Source: Actinomadura sp. J1-007 (GTDB taxonomy: Bacteria; Actinomycetota; Actinomycetes; Streptosporangiales; Streptosporangiaceae). Taken from it: a stretch of 64,000 nucleotides of DNA. Positions 26,461-35,597 of this stretch are shown here, piece by piece (positions within the stretch are counted from its first letter, which is position 1; every line of letters starts with the position of its first letter). A program made the translations under genes and the position numbers. The notes below the pieces were generated by a model, which was given only the letters and a program-made list of their open reading frames with translations, had not been told where the DNA came from and did no database searches. The stretch covers positions 3,658,001 to 3,722,000 of the forward strand of contig NZ_WING01000001.1 of NCBI RefSeq assembly GCF_009793335.1, given 5' to 3'.

Positions 26461-29400
26461 ACCCATCCTGAGGGCCCCCAGGGGCCCCGTCCGACGGGAA
26501 GAGACGGAGGCGGTGCGCCAGAGCCGCGGCCTCGCCACGCGTCGCCACGTCCAGCTTGGTGAGGATCCGTGACACGTGCACGCTGGCGGTCTTCGGGCTG
26601 ATGAACAGCTCCTCGGCGATCTGCCGGTTCGACCGCCCCGCCGTGACCAGCCGCAGCACGTCCGTCTCCCGTTCGGTGAGCCCGAGCCCGTCGCGGGCGC
26701 GGCCGGGCACGCCCTCGCGCCCGGCGCCCGCACGCCGGGCCGCTTCGTCGTACGCTCCGTCCGGACCGGTGGTGAGATCGACGCGGGACGCCCGCGCCAC
26801 CACCTCGATCTCCTCGCGCAGCGGGCGCGCGCCGAGGCTCGCCGCCCGGTCCGCCGCCGTGCGCAGGAGCTCCGCCGCCGCGTTCCGGTCCCCGGCGCCC
26901 GCCGCCGCCTCGGCCGCGCGCAGCCGCGAGTACGCCGCGCGGTAGGGGGAGCCGAGCGCGTCCCAGGCCGCGACCGCGTCCGCCCAGGGCCCCTCGCCCG
27001 TCTCGGCGCGGAACGCCGCGGCGTACGCCTTGTCCAGCGGTGAGGCGACCGGCAGCGCCGAGGCGCGGCGTTCGAGCGCGGCGCGCAGCCCGGCGCTCCC
27101 GCCCCCGGCCTTCCCGTCGCGTTCGTCCTGCCGTTCCCGGTCGCGCTCGCGGTCGCGGAGGCGGGCCTCGACGCGGGCGCCGAGGACGAGCAGGGGCCAG
27201 ATCTCCGTGTCGCCGGTGCCGGGCAGCAGCCGCGCGATCGACGCGCGGGCCTCCTCCAGCCGGTTGTCGCCGATGGCGAGGCGGATCTCCAGCAGCGCGG
27301 CCGGCAGCATCTCCTGCGGCGCGCCCTCCAGCGTCCGCGCGAGCCGCAGCTCCTCGCGGGCGATCTCGACGTCGCCGCGCGCGAACGCGATGTCGCCGCA
27401 CATCGCGTGCAGCATGCTCCCGAACCGGCTGGACGGGTCGAGGCGGAGCGCCTCCACCGCGGCCCGCTCCGCCTCGTCCCACCGCCCGGTCGCGGTGAGG
27501 GACGCGGCGAGCCGTTCGCCGAGCAGGGCGCCGAGGGTGCGGGCGAGCCCGCCGGTGCGCGCCGCCTCCAGCCCGAGCCGCGCGGCCTCGATCGCCTCCT
27601 CGTGCCGGCCGAGCCTGCCGAGCAGGTCGGCGCGGTTCAGGTGGACGCGGGCGAGCTGCACCACGTCGCCGCGCCGCGCGACCATCTCGCCGACCTCGGT
27701 GAGGGTGGACAGCGCCTCGCCGGTGCGGCCGAGCCCGGCGAGGACCGTCCCGGCGGTGGTGGCGGCGTTCGCGGCGATGACGGCCTCGCCGAGCTGCTCG
27801 GCGAGCCGGCGCGCCTCGACGGCCGTCTCGTACGCCCGCGCGGGCCGGTCGTGCAGCATGAACGCGGCGCCGACCAGGTCGAGGACGCGGGCGCGGTCGA
27901 GGCGGCCCGCGCGCGCGACGGTCCGCAGCGCCTCGTCCAGCGCGGTTAGGGCGCCGTCGCGGCCGAGGTTGTGCAGGGCCATCCCGCGGTGCGCGAGCAG
28001 GATCGCCGTCCGGCCCGGGTCGGTCTCCTCCACCAGCGCGTGGTCGCACAGGTCGATCATCTGGAGGTCCTCGCCCGCCCAGCCCGCGGCGGACAGGGCC
28101 TGCTGGAGCACGTCGTACCGCTCGTCCAGGGGCCGGCCCGCGCGCGGCCAGATCTCCAGGGCGCGCACGAGCATCCGGCCCTGCTCGGCGTGGGCGTTCA
28201 TCGCCCCGGCCGCCTCGGCGGCGCGCAGCAGGGCGGGCAGCGCCCGCGCCGCGTCGCCCGCCTCCCACCAGTGGAACGCCACCTCCGCCGCGAACCGGTC
28301 GGGCGGGACCAGGCCCGGCCGCGCCTCCAGCGCCTCGGCGTACGTGCGGTGCGCCCGGAGCCGTTCGGCGGGCAGCAGGTCGGCGGCCACGGCCTCGCGC
28401 AGCGGCCCCTGCCGGAACGCGTAGCCGTCGCCGTCCGGGACGAGCACCTGCGCGTCGCGCGCGGCCCGCAGCGCGGCGAGCAGGTCGGCCTCGGGCAGCC
28501 CGGCGACCTCGGCGAGCAGCTCGTGGGAGATGCGCGGGCCGCCCGCCGCGGCGAGCCGGACCAGGCCCCGCGCCGGGCGCGGCAGCCCCGCGAACCGTTG
28601 CAGCAGCAGGTCGCGCAGCGTCTCGGGCAGGGCGTCGCCGCCCGCGCGCACCAGCTCCTCGGCGTACAGGGCGTTGCCGCCCGAGCCGCGGAACACCCGG
28701 TCGGCGAGGGCGGCGTGCGGCCGCGCGCCGAGGACGGCCGCGACCAGCTCGGTCGTCTCGGCCCGGTCGAACGCCGGCAGGTCCTCGCGCAGCACGTTCG
28801 GCAGCCGGCCGAGCTCGGCGAGGAACGCGCGCAGCGGATGCCGGTCGCCGAGCGCGTCCGACCGGAACGCCATGATCATCAGGACCCGGGTGGCGCGCAG
28901 CGTCCGGGCGAGGAACCCGACCAGGTCGCGGGTGGACCGGTCGGCCCACTGGAGGTCGTCGATCACCAGCAGCACGGGCCGCTGCGCGCCGAGCCGTTCG
29001 AGCAGCGCCGCGAACGGCTCGAACAACCGCCCCTGGTCGATCCCCACCCCCCACCCGTCCGCCCCGTCCGGCGCCTCTGCCCCGTCCGGTGCCCCCGACC
29101 CGTCCGGCGCGTTCGGTCCGCCCGGCGGGCCGCCCGGTCCGTTCGGCCAGTCCGCTCCGTCCGTCGGGGCGGCTGGGCCGATCGGCTGGGCGGGGTCGTT
29201 CGCGGGGGTGGGGAGTTCGGGGAGCAGGCGCCAGAGGGCGTGTGCGCCGGGCAGCAACGTCGTCAGTCCGTCGCCGCCGAGGTCGCGCGCCAGGTCGCGG
29301 AGCATCGCGGTCAGGGGGGCGAGCGGCAGTCCCTCGGTGCCGAGTTCGACGCACGCGCCGCGCAGCACCCGCACCCCGGAGCCCGCCAGCCGGCCGGCGA

Positions 29401-29551
29401 CCTGCTCCAGCAGGCGGGTCTTGCCGACCCCGCCCTCGCCGCCGACGACGACCACTCCGGGCTCGCCGGCCTCGGCCCGGCGCAGCGCCCCGTCGATCCG
29501 GGCGAGCTGCTCCCTGCGGCCGACGAACCTTCCCGGGTGCATGATCGCCAT
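26450..29551 (-). CDS. LAL-type LuxR-family ATPase regulator
   Basis: 1033 aa. N-terminal FVGRREQL is followed by Walker A GGEGGVGKT (37-45) and Walker B LLVIDDLQWAD. The middle is TPR-like, and the C-terminal HTH reads LTERETDVLRLVTAGRSNRQ with SPKTASVHVSRILTKL. Residues 118-168 are a Pro/Gly/Asp/Ala low-complexity insertion in the ATPase domain. Two 14-bp direct repeats 30 bp apart precede the gene and may be autoregulatory sites. No metabolic target gene is adjacent on this strand. Confidence 0.93.
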   Translation of the reverse strand: MAIMHPGRFVGRREQLARIDGALRRAEAGEPGVVVVGGEGGVGKTRLLEQVAGRLAGSGVRVLRGACVELGTEGLPLAPLTAMLRDLARDLGGDGLTTLLPGAHALWRLLPELPTPANDPAQPIGPAAPTDGADWPNGPGGPPGGPNAPDGSGAPDGAEAPDGADGWGVGIDQGRLFEPFAALLERLGAQRPVLLVIDDLQWADRSTRDLVGFLARTLRATRVLMIMAFRSDALGDRHPLRAFLAELGRLPNVLREDLPAFDRAETTELVAAVLGARPHAALADRVFRGSGGNALYAEELVRAGGDALPETLRDLLLQRFAGLPRPARGLVRLAAAGGPRISHELLAEVAGLPEADLLAALRAARDAQVLVPDGDGYAFRQGPLREAVAADLLPAERLRAHRTYAEALEARPGLVPPDRFAAEVAFHWWEAGDAARALPALLRAAEAAGAMNAHAEQGRMLVRALEIWPRAGRPLDERYDVLQQALSAAGWAGEDLQMIDLCDHALVEETDPGRTAILLAHRGMALHNLGRDGALTALDEALRTVARAGRLDRARVLDLVGAAFMLHDRPARAYETAVEARRLAEQLGEAVIAANAATTAGTVLAGLGRTGEALSTLTEVGEMVARRGDVVQLARVHLNRADLLGRLGRHEEAIEAARLGLEAARTGGLARTLGALLGERLAASLTATGRWDEAERAAVEALRLDPSSRFGSMLHAMCGDIAFARGDVEIAREELRLARTLEGAPQEMLPAALLEIRLAIGDNRLEEARASIARLLPGTGDTEIWPLLVLGARVEARLRDRERDRERQDERDGKAGGGSAGLRAALERRASALPVASPLDKAYAAAFRAETGEGPWADAVAAWDALGSPYRAAYSRLRAAEAAAGAGDRNAAAELLRTAADRAASLGARPLREEIEVVARASRVDLTTGPDGAYDEAARRAGAGREGVPGRARDGLGLTERETDVLRLVTAGRSNRQIAEELFISPKTASVHVSRILTKLDVATRGEAAALAHRLRLFPSDGAPGGPQDGFRS

Positions 29552-29572
29552 TTTGCCCTGTCAGCGGCCGGG

Positions 29573-29616
29573 AGATAAGACACCAGAGCGGTTGGAATCG
29601 CTATATAAGGCACCAG
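29573..29616. promoter_or_regulatory. Pair of 14-bp direct repeats upstream of the LAL gene
   Basis: AGATAAGACACCAG (29573-29586) and ATATAAGGCACCAG (29603-29616) recur with a 30-bp period, about three helical turns, 21-65 bp upstream of the LAL start. The region is locally AT-rich and includes a TATATA -10-like element on either strand. Confidence 0.5.
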
Positions 29617-29850
29617 GTAAGGCGTTCGCCGGACGTGCCGTGCCCCGTGCCGGGCGCAGGCTGGACCCGACACCTCGCACACCTCGCGGCCCATCACCTC
29701 GCACGGCGACCCGCCCCGCACGGAGCGCCCTCCGCGGGACACGCGCCGCCCGCACGGCGCGGGCCGCACGGCGCCGGGCCCGGCGCCGGAGCGGGGTGCG
29801 AGCGCCCAGGCGCGCCGCCCGCACGGCGCGCCGCCACCCCAGGAGGAACG

Positions 29851-31356
29851 ATGTCCGAGATCCGCACCCCCGTCCTCGTCGTCGGCGGGGGAGTCGCCGG
29901 CCTGACCGCCGCCGCCTTCCTCGCCTGGCACGGCGTCGGCTGCGTCCTCATCGAGCGCCACTCCGACCTGCTCATCCACCCCCGCGCCCGCGGCCTCACC
30001 CCCCGCACCATGGAGATCTACCGGCAGCTCGGCGTGGAGGACGCGCTGCGCCGCGTCGCGTACGCCGGGGAGGGGTTCGTGTGGCGGCCCGTCCGGGCGA
30101 GGACGCTGAACGACGAGGAGTACGGCGTGCCCGACGAGCCGTTCGAGGATGACGGGTCCGCCTCCAGCCCGACCTCGTTCGGCCCCGTCGACCAGGACAA
30201 GCTGGAGGTCGTGCTGCGCGACCGGGCCCGCGAGCTGGGCGCGGACGTCCGGTTCGCGACCGAGCTGATCTCGTTCGAGCAGAACGGCGCGGGCGTCACG
30301 GCCCGCGTCGTGGACCACGCGACCGGCGAGCACCGCACGATCCGCGCCGGGTACCTGGTCGCCGCGGACGGGTTCCACAGCCCGATCCGCGCGCGGCTCG
30401 GCATCGAGGCGGACGGCCCGGGGACGATGTTCCACACGATCACGGCCGTCATCGAGGCCGACCTCAGCCCCGCCACCCGGGGCCGCGAGGTCGGCACCGC
30501 CTACCTCGACGAGCCGCAGCCGTTCACCATCCTGATGGCGCACGACGCGGAGGGGCGGCGCTGGGTGTTCGGCACCGGGTACGACCCGGACCGCGACTGC
30601 CCGTACGACTTCACCGACGAGCGCGTCACGGCCCTCGTCCGCGCCGCGGCCGGGCTGCCCGACCTCAAGGTCGGGCTGTGCCCGCAGGTCCCGGGCACCG
30701 ACCTGAAGGTGCTGTCGTTCCCGATCGGCGCGCACCTCGCCCGCGCCTACCGCGACGGCCGCGTCTTCCTCGCCGGGGACGCCGCCCACGCCTGGCCTCC
30801 CACCGGCGGCCTCGGCGCCAACGCCGGGATCCAGGACGCGCACAACCTCGCGTGGAAGCTCGCCGAGGTGCACCACGGCCGCGCGGGCGAAGCGCTGCTG
30901 GACAGCTACGACGCCGAGCGCCGTCCCGCCGGGCTGCTGACCATGCAGCAGGCCCTCGCCCGGTTCGGGACGCGGATGGGTCCGGCCGAGGCGCCGCCGG
31001 TCATCGACTACGGCGCCGTCTCGATGGGGTACCGCTACGTCTCGTCCGCCGTCCTCGGCGCGGAGGACGGCGCGCCGCTCCGGCCGGCGGAGCTGGACGG
31101 CCGGCCCGGCACCCGCGCCCCGCACCGCGTGCTCGGCGACGGCCGCTCCACGCTCGACCTGTACGGGCGCGGCTTCGTCCTCGTCGCACCGGACGCCTCC
31201 TGGCTCGGGCCCGCCCTCGACGCCGGGCTCGAAGCGCACGAGGTCCCCGGCACGGAGCGCGCGCTGCTCGTCCGGCCGGACGGGTTCGTCGCCTGGCGCG
31301 GCGGCGACCCGGCCGACCTGGCGGGCGCCCTGCGCGCCGTCCGGCACGTGCCGTGA
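29851..31356 (+). CDS. FAD-dependent aromatic hydroxylase (PHBH / PgaE-RdmE-like)
   Basis: 501 aa. AGGAGGA lies 5 bp before ATG 29851. FAD fold GGGVAGLTAAAFLAWHGV, DG motif AADGFHSPIRA, GD motif RVFLAGDAAHAWPPTGGLGA and a C-terminal thioredoxin-like domain (TLDLYGRGFVLVAPD). This layout is that of polyketide and phenolic hydroxylases using NADPH and O2. It overlaps the next gene by GTGA, so the two form an operon. The substrate is unknown, and no polyketide synthase is in the window. Confidence 0.92.
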   Translation: MSEIRTPVLVVGGGVAGLTAAAFLAWHGVGCVLIERHSDLLIHPRARGLTPRTMEIYRQLGVEDALRRVAYAGEGFVWRPVRARTLNDEEYGVPDEPFEDDGSASSPTSFGPVDQDKLEVVLRDRARELGADVRFATELISFEQNGAGVTARVVDHATGEHRTIRAGYLVAADGFHSPIRARLGIEADGPGTMFHTITAVIEADLSPATRGREVGTAYLDEPQPFTILMAHDAEGRRWVFGTGYDPDRDCPYDFTDERVTALVRAAAGLPDLKVGLCPQVPGTDLKVLSFPIGAHLARAYRDGRVFLAGDAAHAWPPTGGLGANAGIQDAHNLAWKLAEVHHGRAGEALLDSYDAERRPAGLLTMQQALARFGTRMGPAEAPPVIDYGAVSMGYRYVSSAVLGAEDGAPLRPAELDGRPGTRAPHRVLGDGRSTLDLYGRGFVLVAPDASWLGPALDAGLEAHEVPGTERALLVRPDGFVAWRGGDPADLAGALRAVRHVP

Positions 31357-31925
31357 TCGCGACACCCGAAGGCGTCCGGGACGAGCACGTCGTCGTCCCG
31401 ATGCCGCCCGCCGGCGTCGCCCGGCTCAGCTTCGACAACGGGCTGAGCCGGCTGGCGCTCCGCGCCGGCGAGCTCCCGCACCTGCTGGAGGCCACGTTCG
31501 CCGAGCCCCTGCCGATCGTGTGGGCGGTGGACGCCAAGACGCACATCGAGTACCCGCTCGGCGCGCGCCTGCTCCCCCGCACCCGCACCTCGCGCGTCCA
31601 CCTCAACCCGTCCCTGCCGTGGTCGGTGGACGTGCACGGCGCGGCGGAGGGGCTCGACGCCGACCTCACCGGCGTGGACCTGTGCTCCCTGGCGTTCCAC
31701 GCGGGCCTCGCGCGCGCGGCGATCGCGCTCGGCCGCCCGCGCGGCACCCGCACGGTCCGGCTGGCGTCGGTGGACGGCCTGCGCCTCGTCCGGCCGCGGG
31801 GCGTGCCCGTCCGGGTCAGGACGGGGGAGTCGCGCCTGCTCGACGAGACGCCGGGCTACGACGCCGCCGCCGACCGCTACCTGGTCATCGTCTCGGGAGG
31901 CGCGTCCGGCCTCGTCCTCGCCTGA
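31353..31925 (+). CDS. Hypothetical protein coupled to the aromatic hydroxylase
   Basis: 190 aa from GTG 31353, overlapping the hydroxylase stop as GTGA. It begins MIATPEGVRDEHVVVPMPPA and has many strand-like segments (TRTSRVHLNPSLPWSVDVHG, GTRTVRLASVDGLRLVRPRG), suggesting a beta-rich fold. There is no signal peptide or membrane segment. I do not recognise the family. Tight coupling suggests it works with the hydroxylase or its substrate. Confidence 0.7.
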   Translation: MIATPEGVRDEHVVVPMPPAGVARLSFDNGLSRLALRAGELPHLLEATFAEPLPIVWAVDAKTHIEYPLGARLLPRTRTSRVHLNPSLPWSVDVHGAAEGLDADLTGVDLCSLAFHAGLARAAIALGRPRGTRTVRLASVDGLRLVRPRGVPVRVRTGESRLLDETPGYDAAADRYLVIVSGGASGLVLA

Positions 31926-32059
31926 CCCGTCCCCGCGTGACTTTTCATAGGAATCGACGCCTCACCGGCACCGACTTCGTCATCGGATGCGTATCTTCAC
32001 GCGGTCCCCTCTGCCACGGTCGCAGTCCAGCTTTCCCCAGAAGCGCCGAGGAGGACCGC

Positions 32060-33340
32060 GTGAAGATCACCAGCGTGCTGGCCGCGTGCGCCACGGGCGC
32101 GGCCGCGGTCACCGCCGCGGTGGCGGGGGCCGGACCCGCGTCGGCGGCGGGCTGCACCGCCACCGAGGCCGAGATCTACAAGCCCCCCGCCACCGTGACC
32201 GGGAACCCGGGCGACATCCTCGCCTGCCGCCCGACCACGCTCCCCTACGTTCCGAACGCCCCCAAGTTGCACGCCTGGAAGGTCCAGTACGTCACCGAGG
32301 ACGCGAAGGGCGCGAAGGTCGCCGCGTCCGGCACCGTCGCGGTCCCCGACGCGGCCTGGACGGGCGGCGGAGCGCGGCCCACCGTGAACTACACCCCGTT
32401 CACGCACGGATCGGGCCCCCAGTGCTCGCTGTCCAAGCAGATGACCACCGGGTTCAACGACCAGTACGAGGCGCCCAACCTCTCCGGCTTCCTCAACAAG
32501 GGCTGGGCGCTCGCCGCCACCGACGGCGTCGGCTACCTCGACGGGCAGACCCACTTCTACGTCAACGGCCAGGCGAACGGCCGCGCCGCCCTCGACGTCG
32601 TCCGCGCCGCCCGCAGGATCCCCGACCCGGTCCCGGGCGGCGCGCTCGGCGGCGACGGCAAGGTCGGCATCACCGGCTACTCCGAGGGCGGCAACAGCTC
32701 CCTGTGGGCGGCGCAGCTCGCCGCCTCGTACGCCCCCGAGCTCAAGGTCGCGGGCGTCGCGTCCGGCGGCGTCCCCGGCGATCTGAAGACGGTCGCCAAG
32801 TTCCTGAACGGCGGCCCGTTCGCCGGGTTCATGGCCGACGCCGTCGTGGGCTTCCACTTCCAGTACCCCGAGATGCCGTTCGACGAGCTGATGAACGACA
32901 CCGGCCGCAAGGCCATCAAGGACGTCCAGACCAACTGCCTCTTCGGCACCCTCGCGGTCTTCGCGGGCCAGCGCATGGAGAACTTCTCCAAGGACAAGCT
33001 CACCCTCGACCAGATCTACGCGCTGAAGGGCCCGGACGGCGCCACCTGGGGCCAGATCGTGGACGGCCTCAAACTCGGCGTCGACATCGGCGCCCCGTCC
33101 TCGAACGCCAAGTACAAGATCGGTTTCCCGGTCTTCCAGTACCGCGGCTACTTCGAGGAGATCATCCCGCACGAGACCGAGGACGGCACCCGCGCCGCGT
33201 ACTGCAAGGCCGGGATCAACACCACCTGGAACAACACGTACCCGACCGAGCACGCCACCACCCTGTGGGGCGCCTCCGGCGACGTCATGAACTTCCTCGA
33301 CGACCGCTTCCACGACAAGCCCGCCAAGGGCAACTGCTGA
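32060..33340 (+). CDS. Secreted lipase of the LIP (secretory triacylglycerol lipase) family
   Basis: 426 aa from GTG 32060 with GAGGAGGA 4 bp upstream. A signal peptide ends near ASAAG (30). The nucleophile elbow is GYSEGG with S208, and the fold continues with FHFQYPEMPFDELMND and a C-terminal His region. Actinobacterial LIP lipases hydrolyse long-chain esters outside the cell. Several cysteines probably form disulfides. It is a single gene with its own terminator. Confidence 0.9.
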   Translation: MKITSVLAACATGAAAVTAAVAGAGPASAAGCTATEAEIYKPPATVTGNPGDILACRPTTLPYVPNAPKLHAWKVQYVTEDAKGAKVAASGTVAVPDAAWTGGGARPTVNYTPFTHGSGPQCSLSKQMTTGFNDQYEAPNLSGFLNKGWALAATDGVGYLDGQTHFYVNGQANGRAALDVVRAARRIPDPVPGGALGGDGKVGITGYSEGGNSSLWAAQLAASYAPELKVAGVASGGVPGDLKTVAKFLNGGPFAGFMADAVVGFHFQYPEMPFDELMNDTGRKAIKDVQTNCLFGTLAVFAGQRMENFSKDKLTLDQIYALKGPDGATWGQIVDGLKLGVDIGAPSSNAKYKIGFPVFQYRGYFEEIIPHETEDGTRAAYCKAGINTTWNNTYPTEHATTLWGASGDVMNFLDDRFHDKPAKGNC

Positions 33341-33345
33341 GCCGG

Positions 33346-33392
33346 GCGGCGCGGGCTCCGGGGTGGCGCGCCCACCCCGGAACCCGCGCCGC
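33346..33392 (+). terminator. Terminator hairpin after the lipase gene
   Basis: Arms starting GCGGCGCGGG (33346) and ending CCCGCGCCGC (33392), with an inner CCGGGGTGG/CCACCCCGG stem, lie just after the stop at 33340. Confidence 0.7.
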
Positions 33393-33456
33393 TTCTCCCC
33401 TTGCCTCACGAAGACCGTCCGGCAGTAGCGTTCGGCGTGAGGGGAAGGGGAGTCGC

Positions 33457-34053
33457 GTGCTGTTCAAGCAGAAGGTCCTGGAGGGGATCGCGGACGGGAG
33501 CGTCACGCTGGCCTTCCGCCGCTGGAAGCGCTGCGCCGTACGCCCGGGGAGCCGGCTTCGCACCGGCGCCGGCGTCGTCGAGATCGACTCGGTAGCCGAG
33601 GTCGCCGAGGACGCGGTCACCCCGGAGGACGTCCGGCGCGCGGGCTACGCGTCCCTGGAGGAGCTGCGCAAGGAGCTGGCCAGGTACCCCGACGGCGCCC
33701 TCTACCGGATCGGCCTCCGCCTCGCCGGCCCGGACCCGCGGACCGCGCTCCGCGAACGAGGCGTCCTCGACGCCCGCGAGGCCGCCGAGGTCCGGCGGGA
33801 GCTGGCCCGCATCGACAAGGCCGGACGCCGGGGACCCTGGACCGCGAACCTGCTCCGCCTGATCCAGGAGCTCCCGGCCACGCCCGCCGCCGTTCTCGCG
33901 GAACGGCTCGGCCGCGACACGGCGGCGCTCAAGCGCGACGTCCGCAGGCTCAAGGAACTGGGCCTCACCGAAAGCCTCGGGACCGGCTACCGCCTCTCCC
34001 CCCGAGGCACCGCCGTGGTGAGCACCCTGCCGCCTGACCCTCCGGTGTCGTGA
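33457..34053 (+). CDS. ASCH-domain protein with C-terminal winged helix
   Basis: 198 aa from GTG 33457. The N-terminal 100 residues have the ASCH/PUA-like pattern (FKQKVLEGIADGSVTLAFRR then RPGSRLRTGAGVVEID), a fold associated with RNA binding. The C-terminal part (LLRLIQELPATPAAVLAERL then RDVRRLKELGLTESLGTGY) is a winged-helix DNA-binding domain. A regulatory role is likely and the target unknown. It is a single gene. Confidence 0.8.
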   Translation: MLFKQKVLEGIADGSVTLAFRRWKRCAVRPGSRLRTGAGVVEIDSVAEVAEDAVTPEDVRRAGYASLEELRKELARYPDGALYRIGLRLAGPDPRTALRERGVLDAREAAEVRRELARIDKAGRRGPWTANLLRLIQELPATPAAVLAERLGRDTAALKRDVRRLKELGLTESLGTGYRLSPRGTAVVSTLPPDPPVS

Positions 34054-34103
34054 ACCCCTGCGCCGCGGCCGGCCGCCCGGACGGTGGACGGCTCCGGACG
34101 TCC

Positions 34104-35489
34104 TCAGCGGGAGTCGGTCAGGTCGCGGCGGGCGGGTGCCGGCGCGTTGGCCGCCGCCGGCCTCGGCACGAAGACGTACGCGAGTACGGAGCCGATGATC
34201 CCGGCCGCCGCGGCGGCGATCAGGACCCGGTCCAGGCCCTCGGTCATGGCACCGCCGCCCTGCTGGAACAGCACGCCGAGGACGGCGACCCCCAGTGTCT
34301 GCCCCAACTGCCGGAAGGTGGTCATGGCCCCGGCGGCCATGCCTCCCCGCTCCGGCGGAAGCGCCGCGAAGACCGCGGCTCCCATCGCCGGGCCCAGCAG
34401 CCCCACACCGACGCCGGTCAGGGCCAGCCCCGGCGCGAGCGAAACGGCGGACGCGCCCGCGTCCAGCCCCGCCTGTAGCGCGCAACCGATCCCGCTCAGC
34501 AGCAGGCCCGTCGCGAGGACGGCGCGCGGGGACCTTCCGTGCAGCCTGCGCCCGCTGATCAGCGAGGTGGCGAAGGAGGCCAGCGCGAGCGGCATGAGCG
34601 CGAGCCCGGCGCGCGCCGGTCCCAGGCCGAGTCCCGACTGCAACCACACCGAGGTGTAGACGAGCGCCGCGAAGGCGGCCGTGGAGGCGACCACGCACAT
34701 CATCACGGCGGAGAAGGCCGCCCGGCCGAACAGCGCCACGTCCAGCAGCGGCGCGGGGCTGCGCAGCTCGACGCGGGCGAAGACGGCGAGAGCGAGTGCG
34801 GCGAGCGCCAGCGGGCCCAGCACCGCGGGGGACGCCCAGCCCACCTCGCCGGCCGACGTCAGGGCGTAGGTCAGCGAGCCCGCGCAGAGCGCGAAGACGA
34901 CCATGCCGGGCAGGTCGATGCGCGTTCCGGTGCCCTGCCGTCCCGGCGCCAGGACCCGCAGCGTCAACGCCACGGTGACGGCGACGAGGGGGAGGTTGAG
35001 GAAGAAGACCGACCGCCAGCCGAGGTACTGGGTGAGGGCGCCGCCGAGCATCGGCCCCACCGCGGCGGCCAGGCCGGACACCGCGCCGAAGACGCCCATC
35101 GCCCGTCCCATGTCGGGTCCCCGGTAGCAGGAGCCGATCAGGGCGAACGTGGTCACGGCCATCGCCGCGCCGCCGACGCCCTGTGCCGCGCGGGCCGCGA
35201 CCAGCGCGCCCGCGTTCGGGGCCGAGCCGCAGGCCAGCGAGGCGACGCCGAACACCATCAGACCCGCGACGTACACCGTACGCGCGCCGAACCGGTCCGC
35301 CAGGGCCCCCATCATGAGCATCAGCACGGCCAGGACCAGCGTGTAGACGTTGGCCACCCACTGGAGCGCGGGCAGCGGGGCGGACAGCCCCTCCCCGATC
35401 TCGGGAAGGGCGACGGACAGCACGGTGGTGTCGAGCAGGAACATGAACGTGCCGAGACAGACGGCGACCAGCGGCCACCACTTGCGCAT
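34104..35489 (-). CDS. MFS multidrug transporter, DHA2 (EmrB/QacA) type
   Basis: 461 aa with about 14 hydrophobic segments. Motif LDTTVLSVALPEIG in the first helix and GALADRFGARTVY (motif A) identify a proton-driven drug exporter of the cytoplasmic membrane. ATG 35489 follows GGAGGAGA. It is divergent from an Lrp-type regulator across 108 bp, a layout that suggests local control. Confidence 0.9.
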   Translation of the reverse strand: MRKWWPLVAVCLGTFMFLLDTTVLSVALPEIGEGLSAPLPALQWVANVYTLVLAVLMLMMGALADRFGARTVYVAGLMVFGVASLACGSAPNAGALVAARAAQGVGGAAMAVTTFALIGSCYRGPDMGRAMGVFGAVSGLAAAVGPMLGGALTQYLGWRSVFFLNLPLVAVTVALTLRVLAPGRQGTGTRIDLPGMVVFALCAGSLTYALTSAGEVGWASPAVLGPLALAALALAVFARVELRSPAPLLDVALFGRAAFSAVMMCVVASTAAFAALVYTSVWLQSGLGLGPARAGLALMPLALASFATSLISGRRLHGRSPRAVLATGLLLSGIGCALQAGLDAGASAVSLAPGLALTGVGVGLLGPAMGAAVFAALPPERGGMAAGAMTTFRQLGQTLGVAVLGVLFQQGGGAMTEGLDRVLIAAAAAGIIGSVLAYVFVPRPAAANAPAPARRDLTDSR

Positions 35490-35597
35490 GAGGCTCTCCT
35501 CCGCAGAACTCGTCGGACGCCTCCACTGTCCGGACCAACGTCCCTCGGACGCCATCCAGGGCCCCATGCTCGGCGGATACTGGCATACTTCTGCCCG

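Noticed and set aside
29640..29850. N-terminal extension of the aromatic hydroxylase
   Set aside because: The extension is repeat-like Pro/Arg/Ala sequence. AGGAGGA before ATG 29851 and the immediate FAD-binding fold fix the start.
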